Below, piece by piece: positions 1 through 6,117 of a DNA stretch of 6,117 nt. A model generated the notes under the pieces. The model had not been told where the DNA came from, did no database searches, and saw only the letters and a program-made list of their open reading frames with translations. Position numbers and translations under genes: made by a program. Source of the DNA: Arenicella sp. (lineage in GTDB: Bacteria > Pseudomonadota > Gammaproteobacteria > Arenicellales > Arenicellaceae); the NCBI GenBank assembly GCA_018677115.1, contig JAHHOC010000276.1, positions 1 through 6,117 on the forward strand, written 5' to 3'. Numbering within the stretch: the stretch's first letter is position 1; each line of letters starts with the position of its first letter.

Positions 1-1235
1 AAAGCCAAGGGCTGGGAGAAGCAGGCTGATAAGAAGATTGAGCGAGCGGCGGTCCTGGGTGCAGGCATTATGGGCGGGGGCATAGCCTATCAGTCGGCAT
101 ACAAAGGCACACCGATTAAAATGAAAGATATCAATCAGCAGGGCCTGGATCTTGGCTTGTCGGAAGCCAACAAGTTACTCAGCAAGCAGGTAAATCGTGG
201 CCGACTGAGCGTAGAGAAGATGGGTAAAATTCTGGCTGATATCGACCCTACACTGTCATACGATAATTTTGACAGTGTCGATGTGGTGGTCGAGGCGGTA
301 GTAGAAAACCCCAAGGTCAAGCACATAGTGCTGGCCGAAGTCGAACAGGCGGTGAATGAGGATGCGGTGATCGCGTCTAATACCTCGACGATTTCCATTA
401 CCTCGCTCGCCGGGGCCCTGAAACGGCCCGAAAACTTTTGTGGCATGCATTTCTTTAATCCTGTGCACGCCATGCCGCTGGTTGAAGTGATTCGCGGCGA
501 AAAATCATCTGACACGGCCATCGCACGCACTGTTGCCTACGCCAATGCTCTGGGTAAGAAAGCCGTAGTAGTCAACGATTGCCCGGGCTTTCTGGTTAAC
601 CGGGTCTTGTTCCCGTACTTTGCCGGCTTTATGGGCCTGCTCAAGGAGGGATGTGATTTTCAGGCGGTCGATAAGACCATGGAACGCTGGGGTTGGCCGA
701 TGGGGCCGGCCTACCTGATGGATGTTGTTGGCATGGATACCGGTTCACATGCCGAGGAAGTCATGGCCAAAGGTTATCCCGACAGAATGACTAAAACTTT
801 CAAAACTGCCGGTGATGTGATGTTCGAAAATGAGCGTTATGGACAAAAGAACGGCAAAGGTTTTTACGCCTACGAAATGGACAAGCGCGGCAAGCCAAAG
901 AAAGTTATCTCGCAGGAGACCTATGAATTGCTGGCGCCACACGTCGAAGAACGCAGTGAATTCGATAAAGATGAAATGATCGCGCGGATGATGGTGCCGA
1001 TGGCTACCGAACTCGCACGTGCTCTTGAAGAGGGCATTATTGACTCAGCCGCTGAAGCTGATATGGCGCTCGTGTATGGTGTCGGATTCCCGCCATTTCG
1101 GGGCGGTATATTTCGCTGGATTGACAGCATCGGCATGGAAAACTTTGTCGCCCTGTGCGACAAGTACCAGCATCTGGGCAAACTGTATGAAGCTACCGAT
1201 GCGCAACGTCAAATGGCAGTCGATGGCGCCACTTA

Positions 1236-1245
<10 letters not shown>
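1..1245 (+). CDS. fadB: Fatty acid oxidation complex subunit alpha FadB, C-terminal part (5' end off the window)
   Basis: The reading frame is open from base 1, so the ATG at 70 lies inside the gene and is not its start. FadB is the multifunctional beta-oxidation subunit (enoyl-CoA hydratase/isomerase plus L-3-hydroxyacyl-CoA dehydrogenase) and works in the cytoplasm in complex with FadA. Only the dehydrogenase half is here, 414 residues. Counting codons from base 1, the NAD-binding loop GAGIMGGG is at residues 20-27, SNTS follows further on, the catalytic His of HFFNPVH is residue 150, its partner Glu (PLVEVIRG) is 162, and Asn of NRVLFPY is 200. The His-Glu spacing of 12 and His-Asn spacing of 50 match the 3-hydroxyacyl-CoA dehydrogenase family. 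Aligning His150 with His450 of E. coli FadB (from memory) places the window start near residue 301 and the C-terminus near 714, so about 300 residues (the hydratase domain) are missing to the left. The second C-terminal helical domain (around residues 325-410) is complete and ends in YYG. fadA follows after 40 nt, the normal fadBA order. No frameshift is seen. Confidence 0.97.
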
Positions 1246-2464
<1,219 letters not shown>

Positions 2465-2517
2465 TAACCTAAGCCTATGCGTCGATAACGTCGGCAAATT
2501 ATCCGTTCAATGGCCTC

Positions 2518-2522
2518 AGGAA
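2518..2522 (+). promoter_or_regulatory. Ribosome binding site deciding the PQQ dehydrogenase start
   Basis: AGGAA lies 7 nt before the ATG at 2530 and only 4 nt before the adjacent in-frame TTG at 2527. The spacing and the codon favour ATG 2530. The stretch between fadA and this gene (2465-2529) shows no hairpin with a T-run and no clear -35/-10 pair, so co-transcription with fadBA is possible but not shown. Confidence 0.6.
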
Positions 2523-2529
2523 TTCGTTG

Positions 2530-4740
2530 ATGCAACATCCATTTCAAATTGTTATGTCGGCGCTGTTCGTTTGCCTGTTTACATTCGCGGGTTCATCCGG
2601 CGCTGCGGTCGACGGTCAAGCAATAAATGCTCCAGACCAAGAATGGTTGAGTTACGGACGTAATTACCAGGAAAAGCGGTTTAGTCCGCTTGCGGATATC
2701 AATCGAGGCAATGTGGAAAACTTGGGCCTGGCTTGGTCCTTTGATTTCACCACCGCGCGCGCCATGGAAGCTACGCCGCTGATCCATAACGGCGTGCTGT
2801 ATATCAGCACCGGGTGGAGTCATGTGCATGCGTTGGACGCAAGAACCGGCAGGGAAATCTGGCATTACGACGCAAAAGTAGATAAAGCCCATCTGATCAA
2901 AACCTGCTGCGGACCCGTCAATAGAGGCGTTGCACTGTGGCAGGATGATGATGACTCACCCCTGCAAGTCTTTTTCGGTGCTCTCGACGGTCGGCTTATC
3001 GCGTTGGATGCCTCCACCGGCAAGGAAAACTGGGCGGTGCAGACAACACCCACCGATGGCAATTACAGCATTACCGGAGCCCCGAGGGTTGTAAAAGGTA
3101 TGGTCATCATCGGCAATGGCGGAGCGGAACTGGGTGTGCGTGGATTCGTCAGTGCCTATGATGCGAACAACGGTAAAATGCGTTGGCGCTTTTACACCGT
3201 TCCCGGCGACCGCAACAAACCACAGGAAAATCCGGCTCTGGAGGCTGCGTTAGCCACCTGGAACGGGGACTATTGGTATACACAGGGTGGTGGCGGGGGC
3301 ACGGTATGGGATTCGATCGTGTATGACCCGCAACTGGATCTGCTGTATATCGGTACCGGAAATGGCTCACCATGGAACCGTGCCATCCGCAGCCCCGGTG
3401 GTGGCGATAACTTGTACCTGAGTTCGATCGTGGCTCTCAAGCCCGACAGTGGTGAATATGTCTGGCATTATCAGGTAACCCCGAAAGAAAACTGGGATTA
3501 CACGGCAACCCAACAGCTGGTTCTGGCGGATCTGCAAATAAACGGTGAACAACGTCAGGTCATAATGCAGGCACCAAAGAATGGGTTCTTTTACGTGCTT
3601 GACCGTGGCACTGGTGAGTTATTGTCGGCCGACGCGTACGCGCACGTCACCTGGGCCAGCCATGTCGATATGGCTAGCGGGCGTCCGGTTGAGACTGACT
3701 ACGCCGACTATCAAAATAATGGCGACAGCTATATCTGGCCGGCCCCGTTTGGCGCCCATAATTGGCACCCCATGTCCTACAGTGATAATACCGGCCTTAT
3801 GTATATACCGGTGCAGACCGCCCCGGGTTTCTATTCGGCGCAACACAAGGTCACCTATCGGGTGGGGCGCTGGAATACCGGCATTGATATGCATGAAGTG
3901 CGTGACCCAAGGAGCTGGGTAGCAGCAAAGGCCTCTATGGATGCCCTGGTTTATGGTGACCTGGTTGCGTGGGATCCTGTAAAGCGTCGGCGGGTCTGGC
4001 AGGTTCGCCATCCGACGTCGGCCAATGGCGGAATTCTCTCTACTGCAGGAAACCTGGTTTTCCAGGGCACGCAAGGCGGATTATTCGCGGCCTATGACGC
4101 ATTTGACGGTACCCGTTTATGGCAGTTCCAGTCTGACAGCGCGATTCTGGCAGGACCCATCAGTTATCGCCTGGATGGCGAACAATACATTGCAGTGGCA
4201 CAGGGCGGCGGCGGTGCAACAATGTTGGCTCTCGGCCATCACCTGAAACCAAAAAGCGTTAACAGCAACAAATTGCTGGTATTTAAGCTAAGCGCTTCGA
4301 GTTCATCTCAGCCTGCACAGGGCACAGGATTTGCCAGTATTGCTGATCCGGGACATGAGGTTAATGACGACCCCGAGGTGATCGAACATGGCTCCGCCGT
4401 TTACGAACGAAATTGCGCCACCTGTCATGGTGTCAGTGCCAAGGGCAATGTCATCTTGCCAGACCTGCGTTATATGAGCGAGCAAACGCACCGGGAGTTT
4501 GTTGGCATTGTCTTCGGTGGTGCGCGGGCGCACAAGGGTATGGTCGGATTTTATGAAACCTTAAACCTCGATGATATCGAGGCCGTACACGCCTACCTTG
4601 ACAACGAGCAGCAAGGCCTGCCGGAAATGCTGGAAATGTCATTCCTGCAAAAAGTCGAGTACTGGATTATGTATTGGGGCGCCAAGCTGGGTGAACGCTT
4701 CCCTTTTCTGGCCAATGCTGCCAGACCTTATATGATGTAA
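2530..4740 (+). CDS. Exported PQQ-dependent quinohemoprotein alcohol dehydrogenase with C-terminal cytochrome c domain
   Basis: This enzyme would oxidise a primary or secondary alcohol in the periplasm, with electrons passing from PQQ to a built-in heme c and on to the respiratory chain. Numbering from ATG 2530 (736 residues): a Sec signal peptide at about 1-26 (hydrophobic core, then GSSGAA before VDGQ); an eight-bladed propeller to about 587 with repeated ALD-TG-W blade motifs; the vicinal Cys126-Cys127 (KTCCGP) that forms the disulfide next to PQQ in this family; probable Ca2+ ligands Glu200 (GNGGAE) and Asn278 (GNGSPWN); and the probable catalytic base Asp323 (NWDYT). A Ser-rich linker (about 588-612) leads to a cytochrome c domain with heme motif CATCH at 629-633 and a likely axial Met671 (KGMVGF). 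A 41-residue aromatic-rich tail (696-736) follows. The heme domain and CC pair point to the type I/II quinohemoprotein dehydrogenases rather than heme-free methanol dehydrogenase. The substrate cannot be assigned. No PQQ biosynthesis gene or separate cytochrome gene is in the window. Confidence 0.94.
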   Translation: MQHPFQIVMSALFVCLFTFAGSSGAAVDGQAINAPDQEWLSYGRNYQEKRFSPLADINRGNVENLGLAWSFDFTTARAMEATPLIHNGVLYISTGWSHVHALDARTGREIWHYDAKVDKAHLIKTCCGPVNRGVALWQDDDDSPLQVFFGALDGRLIALDASTGKENWAVQTTPTDGNYSITGAPRVVKGMVIIGNGGAELGVRGFVSAYDANNGKMRWRFYTVPGDRNKPQENPALEAALATWNGDYWYTQGGGGGTVWDSIVYDPQLDLLYIGTGNGSPWNRAIRSPGGGDNLYLSSIVALKPDSGEYVWHYQVTPKENWDYTATQQLVLADLQINGEQRQVIMQAPKNGFFYVLDRGTGELLSADAYAHVTWASHVDMASGRPVETDYADYQNNGDSYIWPAPFGAHNWHPMSYSDNTGLMYIPVQTAPGFYSAQHKVTYRVGRWNTGIDMHEVRDPRSWVAAKASMDALVYGDLVAWDPVKRRRVWQVRHPTSANGGILSTAGNLVFQGTQGGLFAAYDAFDGTRLWQFQSDSAILAGPISYRLDGEQYIAVAQGGGGATMLALGHHLKPKSVNSNKLLVFKLSASSSSQPAQGTGFASIADPGHEVNDDPEVIEHGSAVYERNCATCHGVSAKGNVILPDLRYMSEQTHREFVGIVFGGARAHKGMVGFYETLNLDDIEAVHAYLDNEQQGLPEMLEMSFLQKVEYWIMYWGAKLGERFPFLANAARPYMM

Positions 4741-4746
4741 AGCTCG

Positions 4747-6117
4747 TTACTGCAGTCCCTTACCGAGTATTTTTTTGCCGGGATAACGGCCTTCGATCCG
4801 CACCGAGTCTTTAACGATATGGCGCCCGCCGACAATTACGTGGTTTATGCCCGTTGGTTTTTTATAGGGATCACCATAAGTCGCGTTGGCGGCAACGGTT
4901 TTCGGATCGAAAATCACTATATCAGCATCGGCGCCTGTCTGGATGCGCCCCTTTTTATTAAATTGCGGCGCGGCTTGAGCCATCCATCGAGCTTGCTTAA
5001 GGCTTAGCTTGGCCAACGCATCACTCAAAGACAATACCTTTTCCTCGCGTGCATAGTGGCCCAGTACGCGAGAGAAAGTCCCCGCTATATTCGGGTTGCT
5101 TAAAACATCCAGATCCAAAGCAGGCAGGGCGTCCGTTGAAATCATCATCCCCGGCCAGCGCAGCGCAGTTTTTAACCAGGGTTCCTTTATATAGTGGTGG
5201 TTCACCGCGCCGGCCGGTTGTTCAGCTGCATATTTATTCCACGTTTCCTCCGTCAACCACTCTCCGGTGGCAACCCATTGCACATCTTCATAGCTGATAT
5301 CGAATATTTTCTGCCAGTCCCTGCGTTTAAACACGTCTGCTGATATGGTGGTGCCGCCAGCTGCATAGGACAGGGTTTCAGCAGTGATATTGGCGCCTTC
5401 TGCATTTGCCCGGTCGATCAACGCAAGCCATTCGGCAATCCTTCCCATCGCATTGTGGGTGATATGACACACCAATAGTGCTGCGCCGGTCTGTTTTGCC
5501 AGCTCGATCACTTCGATCAGTCCGGCGGGATCCCCGGGGTAGCCACGGCGTACGTGTACGAATATGGGTACTTCTCTCGCCGCAGCGACATCGAACAGCA
5601 TTTGTAATTCTTCGTCAGAGACCGCTCCGGTCATATAATCCAGCAGTACCCCGATCCCCAGGCCGCCCTGGTCAATTCCCTGATTGAGCAGATCACGCAT
5701 CTGTTCAATTTGCTTCATTGTTGCGGTTTTGGTCCACGCGTCACCAACGAAAGCCGCGGGCTTATGTCCGGTAAAAATATAAGGTTGATCCACACCGTCT
5801 ATCACCTTGATGCGGATCGCGAAGTGGCCGACAGACGCACCATAATTTAATTGCGCGCCACCTTTAAAATGCTCACCATAGAAGTCGACTGGAAAGGCGC
5901 CCGCTTCCAGGTCCAATTGCGTGGTAACGCCGTCAAGTAAGTTCATATGCTGGCCCAGTAAGGTTGGCGTATGACTGTGAATATCAATAAATCCGGGGGC
6001 TACCACCTGCCCTCCCGCATCTATGGTTATTTTGCCGGTGAGTGGTTTTACGGTTATTTCGACGATGCGCCCATCGCGGATCCCTATGTTACGCCGCCTG
6101 TCGAGTTTGGTTTCCGG
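4747..6117 (-). CDS. Amidohydrolase of the D-aminoacylase / N-acyl-D-glutamate deacylase type (N-terminus off the window)
   Basis: Metal-dependent amidohydrolases of this type hydrolyse N-acyl-D-amino acids to a D-amino acid and a carboxylate. The GTG at 6006 is not the start: the frame stays open to the right edge and the 37 extra residues (PETKLDRRRNIGIRDGRIVE onward, ending IDAGGQ) are the typical N-terminal beta-sandwich segment leading into VVAPGFIDIHSH. So 456 residues are in view and probably only about ten or a few more are missing; a signal peptide beyond the edge cannot be excluded. Counting from the first codon in view: HxH metal ligands His47 and His49, Glu71 in LDLEAG at the usual bridging-ligand position, His188 (FVHVRRG), His218/His221 (CHITH) and Asp329 (ISTDALP). 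The C-terminus has the family's GRIQTGADADIVIFDP. The LNYGASVGH and LDLEAG wording recalls the group annotated as D-glutamate deacylase, but the true substrate is unknown. It converges on the PQQ dehydrogenase with 6 bp between stops, so it belongs to another transcript. Confidence 0.9.
   Translation of the reverse strand, partial: PETKLDRRRNIGIRDGRIVEITVKPLTGKITIDAGGQVVAPGFIDIHSHTPTLLGQHMNLLDGVTTQLDLEAGAFPVDFYGEHFKGGAQLNYGASVGHFAIRIKVIDGVDQPYIFTGHKPAAFVGDAWTKTATMKQIEQMRDLLNQGIDQGGLGIGVLLDYMTGAVSDEELQMLFDVAAAREVPIFVHVRRGYPGDPAGLIEVIELAKQTGAALLVCHITHNAMGRIAEWLALIDRANAEGANITAETLSYAAGGTTISADVFKRRDWQKIFDISYEDVQWVATGEWLTEETWNKYAAEQPAGAVNHHYIKEPWLKTALRWPGMMISTDALPALDLDVLSNPNIAGTFSRVLGHYAREEKVLSLSDALAKLSLKQARWMAQAAPQFNKKGRIQTGADADIVIFDPKTVAANATYGDPYKKPTGINHVIVGGRHIVKDSVRIEGRYPGKKILGKGLQ

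Noticed and set aside
135..530. Minus-strand open frame of 131 codons inside fadB
   Set aside because: Antisense shadow of the conserved dehydrogenase domain, with a low-complexity Ser/Thr-rich product typical of reverse-strand reading.
2481..2495. Repeated cgtcg on both sides of ataa in the spacer before the PQQ dehydrogenase
   Set aside because: A 5-bp direct repeat is expected by chance. It forms no hairpin and matches no operator I recognise.
3619..4074. Minus-strand open frame of 151 codons inside the PQQ dehydrogenase gene
   Set aside because: It lies wholly antisense to a well-conserved coding region, has no recognisable domain and no evident ribosome binding site.
4742..4776. Possible terminator for the PQQ dehydrogenase: ctcg at 4743-4746 pairs with cgag at 4764-4767, followed by a run of seven T (4770-4776)
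   Set aside because: The stem is only 4 bp (5 with a G-T pair) around a 17-nt loop, and the whole stretch lies mostly within the coding end of the convergent amidohydrolase, where the T-run encodes Lys codons. Too weak to call.

Overview
This 6.1 kb window looks like chromosomal catabolic DNA from a gammaproteobacterium. The main support is a fadB-then-fadA pair of the fatty-acid beta-oxidation type, followed by an exported PQQ-dependent quinohemoprotein dehydrogenase. Base composition looks moderate and even, and I see no tRNA, rRNA, transposase, integrase, CRISPR array or phage gene. The genus cannot be fixed from this sequence alone; an aerobic, possibly marine or environmental species is an inference.

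Layout: (1) 1-1245, plus strand, the C-terminal ~414 residues of FadB, cut by the left edge; (2) 1286-2464, plus strand, complete FadA thiolase; (3) 2530-4740, plus strand, complete PQQ/heme c alcohol dehydrogenase with a signal peptide; (4) 6117-4747, minus strand, an amidohydrolase of the D-aminoacylase / N-acyl-D-glutamate deacylase type, whose N-terminus lies off the right edge. Genes 1-3 run in one direction with 40 and 65 nt gaps. Gene 4 converges on gene 3 with 6 bp between the two stop codons. Coding density is about 98%, and no gene-free stretch exceeds 70 bp.

How the genes may work together: FadB and FadA form the cytoplasmic multienzyme complex that turns enoyl-CoA into acetyl-CoA and a shortened acyl-CoA. 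The PQQ dehydrogenase would oxidise an alcohol in the periplasm and pass electrons through its own heme to the respiratory chain. If its substrate is a long-chain or terpenoid alcohol, the aldehyde/acid product could enter beta-oxidation, but the substrate cannot be read from the sequence. The amidohydrolase is convergent and probably a separate unit that hydrolyses N-acyl-D-amino acids or related amides.

I did not find a new biological system. The points worth a second look are modest: an in-frame 11-bp repeat duplicating the fadB stop, a C-terminal tail on the PQQ dehydrogenase, a Glu where classical D-aminoacylases have a zinc-binding Cys, and the coupling of a PQQ alcohol dehydrogenase to fadBA.
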